DNA of 64,000 bases from Gorsachius magnificus (taxonomy: Eukaryota > Chordata > Aves > Pelecaniformes > Ardeidae): positions 79,814,765 to 79,878,764 of the forward strand of contig CM067081.1 in NCBI GenBank assembly GCA_034008185.1, in the 5' to 3' direction. The position numbers were made by a program, and so were the translations under genes. Position 1 is the first letter of the stretch. Every line of letters begins with the position of its first letter. Positions 46,776 through 58,961 of the stretch are shown in pieces. The notes under the pieces were generated by a model, which was not told the DNA's origin, made no database searches, and saw nothing but the letters and a program-made list of their open reading frames with translations.

Positions 46776-49700
46776 TTTAATGCTTTTGGAAATTCATGGT
46801 CAGATGGTTCTGCAGCATGGCCAAACACTAAATCTTTGTCAAGGTCATTGTTTCTTCCCAGGATGCAGTTCCCATTCAACAATCTTTTGTCCCTCTGTAT
46901 TTATGTCTTTTCATCTGCCTCTAGGAAAAATAGTAACTGACAGAGACCATTATTTCTCTTTGACTGTGACCATCTTAAAATGGTTTGGCTCTGTTTAAAA
47001 ATGACCCCTGTTATTATCTATCACTTCACCAGTCCTTGGTTGTCTATAAACATTGATAGAGAACTGTTTATATTTTCTTCACATCTCTGATGGAGACATT
47101 GAGTCGCATTGGATTGAGGATTAATTCTTGAGGCTATGTTTTCATTCTGTGGTTTCCTGTTAGTGATTACATTTTGATAGCCATCAGTTATCATTTTGTC
47201 ATCTATTGACTAGGTACTATATCGATTTTGAATAGTCTTAATTGCTTTAATCAGAATGTTGTACAGTAAAACTCAGTTTAGACCACATCACTTTTCCACC
47301 AAAATTTAAAGCTCAGCAAAACCCAATTCATTTCATCAGAATCGACTAAACCAAAAAGATATATAGATTAAGGAAAAATCTGTGATTTACAACAGTATTT
47401 CTCTGATTGTGTAGAACAGCCACAGACTCAAGTGTACTTTTTGCACTGAACAATAACCAATCATAACAAACCTTATCATGAACATGCCACTGTCTAATGT
47501 AATGTGTTATATCATTCTGGGATCAAATACACTGCATAACTTTGCCTGACTAACTATGAGAAGAAAACTTTCAAGCATGAGAATATATTAAAAATATAGA
47601 AAGATAATATAATCTGTAGCTCAAAAATAATGCCAGGTTGTGTTCTGTATATCTCCTGTTGTTAAATTTCACAAACAGAAATGAAGCAGATGTCACTCCA
47701 GGAACCCTGCTGACCTTTTTGTCACTGTTACTTCTGAAAACTTGGGATTTTTGAAAATTTTCTTTCCAGCAGTGCCTTCTATTGGTGGCACATGTTTCAC
47801 AGGCATGACTACCTTTCTGAAGAGTTGTATCTGAAAGTTAAAGCTACAGCAATTTTCATTTAAATCCCCTTAAATAAAAGTGACTTCAAAACAGGTTTGG
47901 GGTAAAAATTTGTTTATTTATTTACTTATTACATTACTCATTTAGACTTCTGAGTTAGAAAAAATGTTCAGTTTTCCTCCATAGGTCAAATAGTTTATGT
48001 TTAGCACATAACAGTGATAACCATAATTGTTACCTATCTGGCTCAAAAGTGTCTCTTTCTTTTCACACCGAATGCAATGACAGGATTATTGGTTCACTCC
48101 AACCATGAATCAACTAAACTTGCAATCCTGTTTCCCATACTTTAATGGTGGATGTTAGAACTGTACTGAAGTACATTTCAAAGGCAATGTCAGTACTTGA
48201 CTTTGACAGGTTTTCTTAAATCTATATAAAAACGACTAAGTAATCAGTAAACCAGATTGAAATGAGTAAAACTGGTCAAAAACTTCCAGAAAAGTTGTTT
48301 TTCAGTGGTAAACAGCAACTAAAAGGAATTGAAATAGTTCATGAGTATGTATAGATTGCATGTGTTTTAATCCAGGATTTTTTTAATTTCATCAATAAGG
48401 ATGTGTTACTTGTTATTTTGAATTTTTATTATACAATTTTATAATTAAAGAAACAAAGCCAAAATTACTATTTCAGATACACTAGAAGAGTCACAATTAC
48501 AATTGTCAGCATCCAACAGATTGAGGTTAAGAGAGGTATTTCCACAAAACTAGGGAAATGACCCTCTCAGTTCTCTGAACACTTACTGCGGTATATATCC
48601 ATTTTATGACAGTAATATTTCATCCCACCCTTTAGAGTAGCTCAGTTGTCTCAATTTATTAGAGAAGTTTAGGGAAATTCTCAACACTAAAGTTAACCTT
48701 TAAGCAATGTTAAATTTCAAACTCCAAGACTTTTATGTAGGAAAGTAATATTCTTTCCCTCACCCACTCTGGTTAACTACAGTAATCACAATGTTAACGC
48801 TGTGTTTGGTTTTGATTTTCACACTCTGGGGCCAAACTGGTCTAATTTGACTTCAGTCTCTTGATGAACCACATAAAACTCAATCCTACCTACAACTTAT
48901 GGTGGGCAGTCAGCATTCCCACAGCTCAGTGAAGATCTCCTAAGGCACCTCCATCTCTGCAGTGCTTGTGAATTGAACCTCAGGTTAAGGTGTATAAGTG
49001 ACACAGTTAAGTGTTTAATGTTGATTGGGACAAATGGAAAGAGAAGGCCAAACCTGGGTAACAGTGTGAAAAGACACGTAATTAAATAGACTAGGAAAAT
49101 GTTAGCTTTATTTTGTCTTTAATAAAGAGTTCAGGGAAAACCAGTGATTTGCTATATATGTATCTGAACAACAGCAAAGGGTTAAATGGGTAACTGTGGT
49201 AATGCTGCAATCAGCCCTGGAAGCTGGTCCTTTCCTAGAATAGTACTTCAAGCAAATGTAAAGCTATTTCTAATTTTAAAATTGATGCCAGTCAAACTTA
49301 TCTAAAAATAACTGTTATCCCCAGAAAATTTGTAAATAATAAGGTGAAAGAAACATTTTTGACATGTGAAGCAAATACTTGAATTCACCTTCCATGGATT
49401 TCTGTAGAGAATTCTGTCACCTCCAGTCTTAGGTAGGATGAGTTGGGGCCATGTGCTTTTCCTTCTGTTCTAGAAGAAAATACCATCTCTGAGATTATCA
49501 GTGAACCAGATTTTTATTTAAGTACAAAACATTCATGGTCTAGAAACTAACAAAGTACCTTTAAATTACAAGCTTGAATAAGTATTTTGCAGAACCAGAG
49601 TCCTAGTAATAGCTATTTTTCTTAGCAGAATGGGGATGAATAGCTAGCAAAAGATTAGACCTATTTACATATATTGTTTCCTATTTAGAGTGTCATTGTT

Positions 49701-50713
49701 ATTGGTAATTTGAAGGAGCTTAAGGAATGTGAGAGAAATAAATAAAATGCAAGTGATGGGAAGGATCTAATGTACAGAAAATACTCAGCAGGACAGAAAG
49801 TGATGGCTCTGAATATTTTTTTTTTTCCCCTGGAAGAACATCCAGTATCCATGCTATCAAATGAACTAGTTTTGGTATCAGTCCAAAAAATCATATAGCA
49901 ACCCCAAAACATTACAAGGTTTAGATGTGGCTACTGCAAAGTATTAATGAAAGAGACAACATGAATGTGAAAGATTTATTGATATATGAACAGTCAACGT
50001 CAGGAAAGTATGACTGAAATGACAATGATACAGAAGAGATAAACCAGACATATTTGAAGAGTGGTGAGATGTCACGTTTCTAGTTCATATGGAGGGGAAA
50101 CTACAAACAGATAAAGATTTGTGAAATGTTATGAGGAAGACCTGAAAGGCCACAGATGTGCTCTGCACTTCTCCACCAGCCAGGTGGAAGGAGTGAGTGG
50201 AACTAAGGTACGCAGAACATTAATTTCCAAGTTGTTAATTTTAACATAGATGTTTTGTAACCATTGCACATAAGGCATCATTAAAAAGCAATTAATGTTA
50301 ACACTGTTTTGTTTACAGTAATAAGATTGCTACATACTGAACAACAATTGGATAATTATACTAGTGATTATTGGTTACACATATGGGAGGGCTTAAAAGC
50401 AAATTAGCTGATCAAATTCTGTTATTGAATTTTAATTCACTTTTGGTTATTTTTCTTTGTTGTCTGAAACAAATAAGCCTTGTTTCTCAGCTTAAATAAG
50501 AAGGTAGAAGTGTAAGAAGGCAGAAACTTTTATAACCTTTAAGTATTTTCCGGGGGGAGAGGGGCTAGTTTAAAATCCTCAGTCAATGAAACTTATTTGT
50601 GCTTCACCTTACTCAGCCTAATATACACAACTGTTAGTGAAGATGGTCACATTTGCTGTGACAAACACAATAGTAACTAAAGTAAAAACAAAATATTACA
50701 GACTCACACAAGC
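46776..50713. other. Unique AT-rich non-coding stretch
   Basis: I recognise nothing. Frames are at most 76 codons without motifs. A poly-T run lies near 49818-49828. Confidence 0.55.
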
Positions 50714-51051
50714 TCACAGAATGGTTGAGGTTGGAAAGGACCTCTGGAGGACATCTTGTCCAATGCCACTGCTCAAGCAGGATCACCTAGCGCACATTGC
50801 TCAGGACCATCTCAAAATGGCTATTGAATATTTCTGAGGAGGGAGACTGAACACATCTCTGGGCAACCTGTGACAGTGCTTGGTCACCCTCTCAGTAAAA
50901 AAGTGTTTCCTGATGTTTAGAGGGAACCTCCTGTGTTTAAGTTTGTGCCCATTCCCTCTGGTCCACTCACTGGACATCATTGAAAAGAGCCTGGCTCGGT
51001 CCTCTCTGCACACTCCCTTCAAGTATTTATATACATTACTAAGATTCCTCC

Positions 51052-51134
51052 TGTCCTGGTTTTGGCTGGGATAGAGTCAATTTTCTTCTTCATAGCTGGT
51101 ATAATGCTGTGCTTTGGATTTAGTATGAGAATGT
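51052..51134 (+). mobile_element. 83-bp fragment of TTTTGGCTGGG-type LTR
   Basis: TGTCCTGGTTTTGGCTGGGA through TAGTATGAGAATGTT equals the first ~83 bp of the same LTR family as 20395-21409. It lies inside CR1 between ...TAAGATTCCTCC and TTCTCTTCTCCAGGCCGAAC, and about six CR1 bases are missing at the right junction. It most simply reflects an LTR insertion followed by a deletion that removed the rest of the LTR, so no target duplication survives. Confidence 0.85.
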
Positions 51135-51201
51135 TCTCTTCTCCAGGCCGAACAGTCCTAGCTCTCTCAGCCTTTCCTCATATGTGAGGTGCTCCAAACC
51201 C

Positions 51202-51751
51202 TTAATCATCATTTGCCTTTTTTGGAGCAAGAGCAAATTGCTGGCTTACGTTCAACTTATTGTCAGCCAGGACCCCCAGGTCCTTTTCTGCAAACCTGCT
51301 TTCCAGATGGTTAGCCCCTGGTATACATTGGTGCCTGGGATTGTTCCTCCCCAGGTGCAGGATTTTGCACTTCTTGTTGAACTTCCTGAGGTTCCTTACA
51401 GCCCCTTTCTCCAGCTGTTGAGGTTCCTCTGGATGGCAGTATGACCCTCTGCTTATCAACCACTCCCCCCAGTTTGGTGTAATTTACAAACTTGCTGAGG
51501 AAACACTCTGCTCCATCATCCAGATCATTAATGAAGATGCTGAACAGGACTGGACCCACTATTGACCCCTCATCCTCTTCCAACAAGGGTACATCTTCGC
51601 ACCTCCAACCCTTCCCCCTGGTCTCTAGGACCTGGGATTCATGAAGGATGGTCTTGCTGGTAAAGACTGAGGCAAAGGCAGCATTCAGTACCTCAGTCAT
51701 TTCCATGTCCTCCGTAACCAGGGATGCTACCCCATTGAGCAATAAGTCCAT
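51202..51751 (-). pseudogene. CR1 ORF2 remnant with RT palm deletion
   Basis: The minus-strand frame from 51751 reads the endonuclease-RT linker ([29 protein letters not shown]). It then fuses in frame at about 51570 to the end of the palm ([31 protein letters not shown]), so roughly 200 residues of the RT are absent. The catalytic FADD motif is FVNY (51490-51479). Past it the frame shifts; the C-terminal segment [13 protein letters not shown]...AEKDLGVLADNKLN lies in another frame (51459-51202). It is non-functional on all three counts. Confidence 0.88.
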
Positions 51752-51918
51752 ATTTCTCTAGTCTTCCTTTTGTCTCCTGTTTACTTATAGAAGTCCTTCT
51801 TGTTGTCTTTGGTGTCCCTGGCCAGATTCAATTCCATTCAGGCTTTAGCTTTCCTAACTTCATCTCTGGATGCTTGGACAATATTTTTGTATTCCTCTCA
51901 AGTTAATTGACCTTTCTT

Positions 51919-52185
51919 CTACCCTTGGTATACTTCCTTTTTATGTTTGTGTGTGTCTAGGAGCAATTTGTTCATCCATGCAGGCCTGCTGACATTTTTG
52001 CCTGATTTCTTATTTGTTGGGATGGAGCTCTCTTGAGCTTGGAGGAGGTGATCCTTGAATATTAACCAGCTTTCTTGGGTCCCTCTTCCCTCCAGGGCCT
52101 TATCCCATGGGACTCTTCTGAGCAGATCTTTGAAGAGGACAAAGTCTGCTTTCCTGAAATCTGGGGCTGTGAGCTTAATTTTCAC
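51919..52185 (-). pseudogene. CR1 ORF2 remnant: linker after endonuclease
   Basis: An 88-codon minus-strand frame carries KADFVLFKDLLRRVPWDKAL, ESWLIFKDHLLQAQESSIP and RPAWMNKLLLD, the CR1 region between the endonuclease and RT. It is decayed by frameshifts at both sides. Confidence 0.85.
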
Positions 52186-52411
52186 CCTCCTCCCTGCCTC
52201 AGGAACCTGAACTCCACCATCTCACAGTCACTGCAGCCAGGGCTGCCTTTGACCTTCACACCCCCAGTGAGCCCATTGTGGTTGGTGAGTATGAGGTCCA
52301 GCACAGCACTCCTTCTCATTGGCTCTTCTATCAGTTGGAGGACAAAGTTATTGTCAATGCAGGAACCTCCTGAATTGCTTATGCCCTGCTGTGTTGTCCC
52401 TCCAGCAGATA

Positions 52412-52415
52412 CCAG
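52412..52415. repeat. Left 4-bp target duplication (CCAG)
   Basis: CCAG precedes the TG end of the LTR and recurs at 53274-53277. CR1 sequence continues across it (CAGCAGATACCAG | GGTGGTTGAAG), which confirms the integration site. Confidence 0.75.
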
Positions 52416-53273
52416 TGATGCCTTAAGGGTTAAGAGACCCCCAGATGTAAGCGGCTTATATGCATAAGACTTAGGCCTTATTGTCTAGTTTGCTGATGCT
52501 TTGCTAAAGTCAGTAGTTACTTAGTAAATTTAGAACCTTATTCAAGGACGGGAAGAATCGGGAGGGATGAAGCAAAAAGATAATAATGATTTGTCCAGGT
52601 TGCTTGACTAGGAGGAATGAGAACAGAAGATAAAGGAAGAAAAGTAACAGATGGGCAGTTGGCAGGATGTGACTGAGAGAAGGGGTTGAGGGAATCTTAG
52701 TAGGTAAGATGCTGCGTAATAGTTGTCTAGATTGCTGTGTAGCCCAGAGAATCAAATTGATAGATAGTGCTCAAATGTTTTGCTAACTATTGTGCGAACT
52801 AACAGGAAGATTTGTGGCTTCTTACGAAGGACAGTTTTTGATAAGAGTTTACCTTAAGAACTGGTTTAAACTGACCCTGCAGTTTGGGCAAGAGCCAAGG
52901 AGCAACTGAGTCTGCCAAGAACAAGAGGTTACTAGCGGTGACGAAGAGGAGCCATCAGCCTTCATCCCCACAACCCCCCCAACGACCACCACAAGGAGGC
53001 ACTGAGCAAGCGCAGTCAGGAGGGACTTACGGAAATGACCTCTTGGAACTAATTTTAATATGAAGCGGGACAGGTTATGCATATGTATAGGCATATTGGG
53101 AAACTTCATGCATATGTAACACTTTGCTACATATAAACAAGGCAAGTTGCCGCTTGGAGGGATGCACGCTAGGTGGAGCGATCCCCCATGCATCTGGCGC
53201 TGTGAATAAAGAATGCCTGTCTTTTAACACTACATTGGTGTTACGAGGTTCGTTCTTCCCGATTTCGGTGACA
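52416..53273 (+). mobile_element. Solo LTR, ERV1-like, 858 bp, inserted in CR1
   Basis: It runs TGATGCCTTAAGG...GATTTCGGTGACA, with TG...CA ends and a 4-bp CCAG duplication, typical of gammaretrovirus-like (class I) elements. A TATA box TATAAA (53132-53137) and AATAAA (53205-53210) give plus-strand sense and place R-U5 in the last ~110 bp. Two exact ATGCATATGTA repeats (53077-53087, 53108-53118) lie just upstream of TATA. There is no gag, pol or env sequence alongside, so it is a solo LTR. The frames at 52510-53338 are artefacts. Confidence 0.85.
53077..53118 (+). promoter_or_regulatory. Octamer-like direct repeats upstream of the LTR TATA box
   Basis: ATGCATATGTA occurs at 53077-53087 and 53108-53118, with starts 31 bp apart; the second ends 13 bp before TATAAA. 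ATGCATAT resembles a POU/octamer half-site. The position fits an LTR enhancer in U3. Confidence 0.45.
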
Positions 53274-53336
53274 CCAGGGTGGTTGAAGTCCTGCAGGACC
53301 AGGGCCTGAGAACATGAGGTTGTTCCAATCTGTTCC
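53274..53336 (-). mobile_element. Long old CR1, part 2 (beyond the LTR)
   Basis: CCAGGGTGGTTGAAGTCCTG and GGACCAGGGCCTGAGAAC continue the antisense endonuclease region directly from ...CCCTCCAGCAGATA at 52411. The match fades after TTCCAATCTGTTCCA, the 5' truncation point of the original CR1. Confidence 0.85.
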
Positions 53337-56300
53337 ATATGATCATGAGAATGGTCAATATGAACTAGAGATGTTCCATATGACCTAGAGGATTTCCCTA
53401 GCCTCCGTACTCTCCATCCTTTTTAGTTCCTTCTGCTGTGCTCCCATGCATTAAAACTCATGGCTGCTTTAAAATTTATCCCTGCCATTGGAAGTGTACA
53501 GGACCCAGGAAAGGGAAGGAATGTGGTTTTGTATGTAGGAAGAGGCATACAAAGAGTGTTATATGCAAGCCCAAAAGAGTTTTCAATAATTCTGCTAAAA
53601 CATTGATGTGTGTATAGCTACAAAAAAAATGCAGTTATACTTCTTGTAAAAAGAAAACTTCCTGAAAGAAAAACATTTTCTGGATTGTGTATCTTTTACT
53701 CTCTGTGAAGATGTCTCATTAATTTTCCCTTGTTATGGCTGTCTAGTAGCATTTTCTGCTTTCCAACATTGTTTACAGACCTCAGATTAGGTCATTCCCC
53801 CCATTGTGCCAAACACTATGCAGAACGCAAATAAAATCCCTGGATCTTCCAAACGAGGAAGTCTAACATATGAAATTGTGTATTATTCTAAAAGCACTAA
53901 ATCGTCAAGAGTATTACTGATTTCCCTCAACTTGTCATTTCTGTATTATTTCAGTACTGCAAAAAAACGTAACATCCTTAAGAGAATTGTCATACCAAAA
54001 TAGAAATTGCTCATATTTAGACCTGGTTTGTATCTTTATCATGCCTTTCTGAAATGAAAGGTTCATGAAATAGGACAATTAGATAATAAATTAGATTAAA
54101 GACTGATTATTGTCATTATCACTAGACCAATATATTTTAGACATAAACCAAAACTGACAATTTAAGTAGAATAAATATGTATCTATATTATAGCTAGCAA
54201 TAACAAATGCACACTTTTTTTTTTTATTTTCTGTACAATACTAATTGATTAATATGTCATAAGCTTATTGGGCTGCCAAGCTGTAAAACCTTCTCAGTGC
54301 CACAAAAATGACCAGTAGTGATCAGACAATTAAGGTAACACGTTTTCACAGTTAAACCTTATCTATGTGGTTCTACTTACTTTCATTAATGAGGAAGACT
54401 TAAGTATGTGGTTTTAACTCCATAAATTGTCCATTAATATTTTCAGTAGCAAATAGATGACTTAGAATAAGCAATACCAGAGCAACTCTTCGTGGTCCAA
54501 TAGGGAAAAAAAACAAACCAAAACAACTAAACAAACAAAAATGACAAAAAAACCCACATCACAACACAAAAGATGAAAACATATTAAAAGCAACACAAGG
54601 TTTTACTCACACAAAGCGTCAGGCTTTGGAATAACTTTCCATACTCTCATGTAACAATTGTTTCTCTACAGCATCTGCATGTGGTTTTGGCCATTTTCTC
54701 TGTCTGCAAAAAGGCCTTCTGAATGAAAAACTGTAAGCACTATCAAGATGTATGGAAAAGCCATGTCTTCCCCTACATGAAACACTTTTAAAATGTTTAG
54801 TGTTACACAAATATTCTAGGAAGAGTTGGTATTCAGGAAAGGACAAAATTCTCTCAGATATTACTCAAGTTGCCTGTTAATGAGTGTCTCATCATAGGTA
54901 TTCCCTGCAGAAAGCCACCAAACCCAGGTTTCATGGATCATGAGCTTTACAGAGCAGGTAGATAATGTCTTTTATGACCGTACCTGCCACCGCAGCTGGA
55001 GACTTGAGAAAAGATGGTCTGATTAAAAGTAAAAGAATGAGAGAATGAGAGCATTTGTTCAATGCAAAATGCCCAGCTATAATAAGATCTGTCAATGCTA
55101 CTGTGCAACTATCCCAAGTCTCAGCTCCAAATGGCAGGTTAGGTAGACCAAAACAGAGCTCCAAAAGACAGATGAGGTCTTCCTTTGCTCAGAAACTTTC
55201 TTTACAATAAATGTGAGATGAATAACAGCAACAATGGCAAACACTAGAAACACTTCCTGTGCTGTGTGCAGTGTGTGTGGAAAGAGAAGGCAGAGACTAC
55301 TCCAGCCAGGTTCTGTGTTTGGAGAGACATAAACTAGAGTTTCTCCTTCACTTTTGGTTCACCAACTTGCTTCCCACATTGGCAAAGGATGGAACTGGTC
55401 TTAAATGTCCTACATCTGAACACTGGGCTACTGAATGTAAAAATCAGATGCATATCCTCTAACTGCTTTCTTCAGAGTCTGGCAGCATATGTTCTCAGAA
55501 CTATGAGATACCTGTGCTCCTACAGAGGAAGCTGTGTGGATGAGAACAGATGAGAGCCTCTAGTCTCTGGCTCCCATTAGCTATCTGAGTGCAGCTACTT
55601 TCAGAAGACACCATTCAAACCACACTGAAAATAACTCTAAGTGCTTTCATTGGTGAAGGTATATATGCCTGAAGATTTTGTACTATTTCAAGGCTAGGAG
55701 GCACTTGAACAAAGATTTTGTGCACTTTTGCTATGAGGTTGCCGGAAACATAAAAACCTAAGTCCAAGACTTAGGCAAACTTTACCATTCCTACCTGCTA
55801 AGTCAAGATCCAAAAAGTCAGATGTGTCTCACTACTCAGAAGGTGCCTTTACATAGAAATGTTTCTATTCAGCTGAAATTTCCTTAAAAACCTGGTGTTT
55901 GGCTTCTGCAAAGTTTCTTCTACAGTTTCTAGCTGTCCACATCACTGAAATGTGAAGGCATGACACTTCACTTGATGTGCTGCTTTCCATACTGGCAGCC
56001 AGGCATGGTAATGGCAAGTGTGGATTCCTCTGATTTTAAAATGCTAAATCCAGAACTGAAGATCGAGACTCAGCTCACTCTCACATGGACTAGTGGTTAG
56101 AACAATAGCCCAAGCCTTCTTAAGGCGTACTCTCAGCTGATGTTGCCATACAGTCATGGAAATAAATATGTTTCTGACACTGAGCAGTGTTTTAAGAATT
56201 GCAACTAACACACCATCATTTAAATTTCATAAGACTCCCTAGAAATATATGAATAATTTTGCATTCATTTCTCCAGGGTGTGAGCCTATATATATGTAAG

Positions 56301-56599
56301 TTACAACTAGCCTACAGAAGAATGGGAGGCAAAGTGGCTGCTGTTCAGGTTGGCTGATTTCTAACAGACAAGGAGAAGAACAGGAAACCTCTGTCAAACT
56401 TCTGTTGGTTTAAAATCAAAGTATATTTTAATAATACCACCATGAATCCCCAGAATGCAAAATAGTTCCATTATTAAAATGTGCCATCTAACAGCCATTG
56501 CTAGTAATATAAAATAAAATTTGTTTCTTCTTTTGGTTTCCAAATTTTTCACTTTCAGGTAAAAGGAAAAAAACGATGATGGTGCACTAAATTTTCAAG
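53337..56599. other. Unique non-coding stretch
   Basis: I recognise no gene or repeat family. It contains an A-rich tract with AAAC/AAC units at about 54508-54552. Frames are at most 77 codons and motif-free. Confidence 0.5.
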
Positions 56600-56960
56600 C
56601 AACTCGAGAGCTAGCGGCTAGCCAGACACATTGAAACACAGAACAGTAACAGGCATTTATATTTAATCGATCCTATTGAGCCAAGAACAGTATTTTAGAG
56701 AATACCTCCATTGTTCTGTGACAGAGGTGTTAACCGGGTGAATGGGATCGATCAGTGATGAGATGAAATGTAAATTGCTGTTAATGCTCTGCTACCAGCT
56801 GAGCAACTAGAAGAGAGAGCTGTGATGAAATGGGCATGGTTACTCAGCTGAAAACATTCTGGTCCTGCTGCTGCAGACTACTAATGTATTCACACCGATT
56901 CACCACGCAGAAAAAAAAATGCTGAAAAAATGGCAGTGGTACTTTTCCTTCATCAGCTGG
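56600..56960. promoter_or_regulatory. Candidate conserved non-coding element
   Basis: The block has preserved CpGs (ACTCGAGAGCTAGCGGCTAG at 56602-56621, GTTAACCGGGTGAATGG, GGGATCGATCAG, CACACCGATTCACCACGCAG) and repeated ATCGAT-type sites in AT-rich DNA. GCTAGC occurs twice, separated by one base (56610-56615, 56617-56622). There is no open frame with motifs and no repeat signature. In birds and mammals such CpG-retaining AT-rich blocks are often conserved enhancers; here that is inference. Confidence 0.35.
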
Positions 56961-58474
56961 AAAATGGGAACGTTCCCTCCCTGTCATGAGGAGTAGTGGG
57001 TGAATATGGAGTACTTCTGGAACTCGTCATTTCAAACTCTGTAATGTAAGCATGGAAAGCAGTAACTCCAGTAACTAGAGGGAGGGAGAGCCCAGAGGTC
57101 TCCTTTCATCATAGATTCCAAATAAAAGTATCCTGTCAAGGAACATAATAAAAATTTTCAGTACAACTAACCATACAGACACATAATCTCCACATGACCT
57201 CAGGTTCTGGTCTGCCACTGGAGAGGTAGCAGTCCCAGTCTCCATCACCTTGCCATGTTCCACTTTGTGGAGATTATGGCCTTTCCAATCTGTCTGTTGA
57301 TCTGCTCTATAAACTTTCAATCAAAATTAAAAACGTAGCAGAGGCCCCATCTAAATGTTTTAAACTGACCTGGCTTATTTTCCCTATGGAGCAATCAAAT
57401 GAGTATATCAGCTGGCAAATCTGAAGTGATAGTCACCCTTGGCCATTCACTTTCAGGGACAATCAACCAAGTGATGGCCTGGGGCTGATAAACTTCTTTC
57501 AAGGAGTAGCTGAAGCCAAAAAAAGATTGCAGTTGCAGCTTAATTATAAATGTGCCAAATTAAAAAGAATAAAATTAAACCAAAACCTTTATAAGGAAAA
57601 TTGTTCATGTTTTCACTTTACAAATTAGTCCCCCCAGAATAAATACTGAAAACAGACAAAATGTTATGTCTGAAATCCTAATCTGATATTTACTGGGAAC
57701 TGAAAAGGGATTTTCATGGAAGCAGGTGACCTCAATATCACCTAAGGTGGAAAAGATTTCACCATCTATGATTTACTTTAGTTTTGGTCAATATGAAGAG
57801 CTTTTCTGTAGAAAAGGTGTTGAACTGGAGGGACAGTAGATCTATTCCAGTACAGCATTCTCTTATCAGCAAATGTAGTAATTATAAGGACACTCAAGAG
57901 AAGGCTGTATCACATCCAATACAAGTCAAGGGATAACCACTGAGTTGTTCACAGAAAAATGAGACAGTGACAATAATAATTGGGTGATAGAAGATAAATA
58001 TCTCTCTAATAAAGTTAAAACAAGATTTAAAAACGTTGAGAAAAATAAAATTTATTTTTAGAGATTCATAAATTTATTTTTTGGTTGAGAAGGAATAAGT
58101 TTCACTTATTTAATTGTTTTGTGAGGAGTAGCTTGGCCTTCAGCACAAGGAGATTTATTCCAGTAATCAGCTATTAGGACAAATGAAAAGTGCAACGTCT
58201 CCCGTAACTGAATAATGTAGGCATTTTCTTGGATTTCTTTCATTTCTAAATATTTAGAACCTGTAGCCACTTAAATCATAAAGCAATGTTACTGTATTCT
58301 TATCTGCTTTGTCTCAGTTACAAGCAGTAACACATGACTGAACAGAAGAGAAAATGGGGGTAGGCACATATATGGATTCAGAAAATGGTCAGCTGGAGAT
58401 GTGGTTATTATCATGAGGAAGGAGGAGTTAAACTCAGGATTTGAACCTCATTACATTTAAGCTTAAAAAAAGGA
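56961..58474. other. Unique AT-rich non-coding stretch
   Basis: I see no gene, repeat or RNA. The minus-strand frame at 57075-57320 has no family motif. Confidence 0.5.
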
Positions 58475-58600
58475 ACATAGAAACAGCTGTATGGAGTAGA
58501 TGTATTGCCCATCTAGTGTAGTATTTCTGTAACTTTCATTTTGCATCCTGGATTATGACTGTCCCAGACATCTGAGGATGCATGTACTAATGCAGAAAGC
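58475..58600 (-). mobile_element. Ancient CR1-type LINE fragment (weak)
   Basis: AGGAACATAGAAACAGCTGT, then GCCCATCTAGTGTAGTATTT and a GACTGTCCCAGACATCTGAG segment parallel the start of the same old antisense CR1 3' region seen at 12.1 kb (GGTCCATCTAGCCCAGTATC type). Divergence is high and an insertion seems to interrupt it. Confidence 0.42.
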
Positions 58601-58956
58601 GGCATACATCACGAGACAGAAAAGAAACCAATCTGGAAGTGGCTTAGTAACATCTATGCACAGTCATTTGCAGTTTTCTAACAGTAAACTGCATGTTGCA
58701 CAGTATCTTTGTCAACCAGCTAGCATCATTGAAGTTTGCTAAACACTGGCAGTTTTCCTCTAAGACTTTGCTATACAGTAATAAGCAGTCTTCTAAAATT
58801 AATTTTATTAATGAATGTAACAAAAACCAGTAAAATTTTAATATCGAACTCAAACGCTCAAAAAATACGTAATTTGAGTGTAGATATTCTGTCTGGAGCC
58901 ATCAGGAGTGTTCTTCTAATGTTATACATAAGCAAAAGTCTCTGTTGACAGGATAA

Positions 58957-58961
58957 CAACC
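58957..58961. repeat. Left 5-bp target duplication (CAACC)
   Basis: CAACC directly precedes the LTR's TG end and is repeated exactly at 59759-59763. Confidence 0.82.

Larger units (their letters stand above)
50714..52415 (-). mobile_element. Long old CR1, part 1 (3' half), internally deleted
   Basis: The plus strand starts TCACAGAATGGTTGAGGTTG and runs antisense through the 3' UTR, the ORF2 C-terminus, the RT thumb and a small piece of palm. A deletion junction follows at about 51570/51571, and then the endonuclease-RT linker and endonuclease C-terminus. It is interrupted at 51052-51134 by an LTR scrap. At 52416 the ERV1-like LTR begins, and the CR1 resumes at 53274. The reading frames are shifted and the element is dead. 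Its 3' type resembles the CR1 nested at 59.2 kb. Confidence 0.92.

Noticed and set aside
47787..47805. TTCTATTGGTGGCAC as a second CTCF site
   Set aside because: It misses several core positions, unlike the motif at 36849.
52075..52467. 130-codon plus-strand frame
   Set aside because: Antisense of the CR1 linker region; the real (decayed) coding strand is minus.
52510..53338. Minus-strand frames of 81-114 codons
   Set aside because: They lie inside the solo LTR and have no retroviral protein motif.
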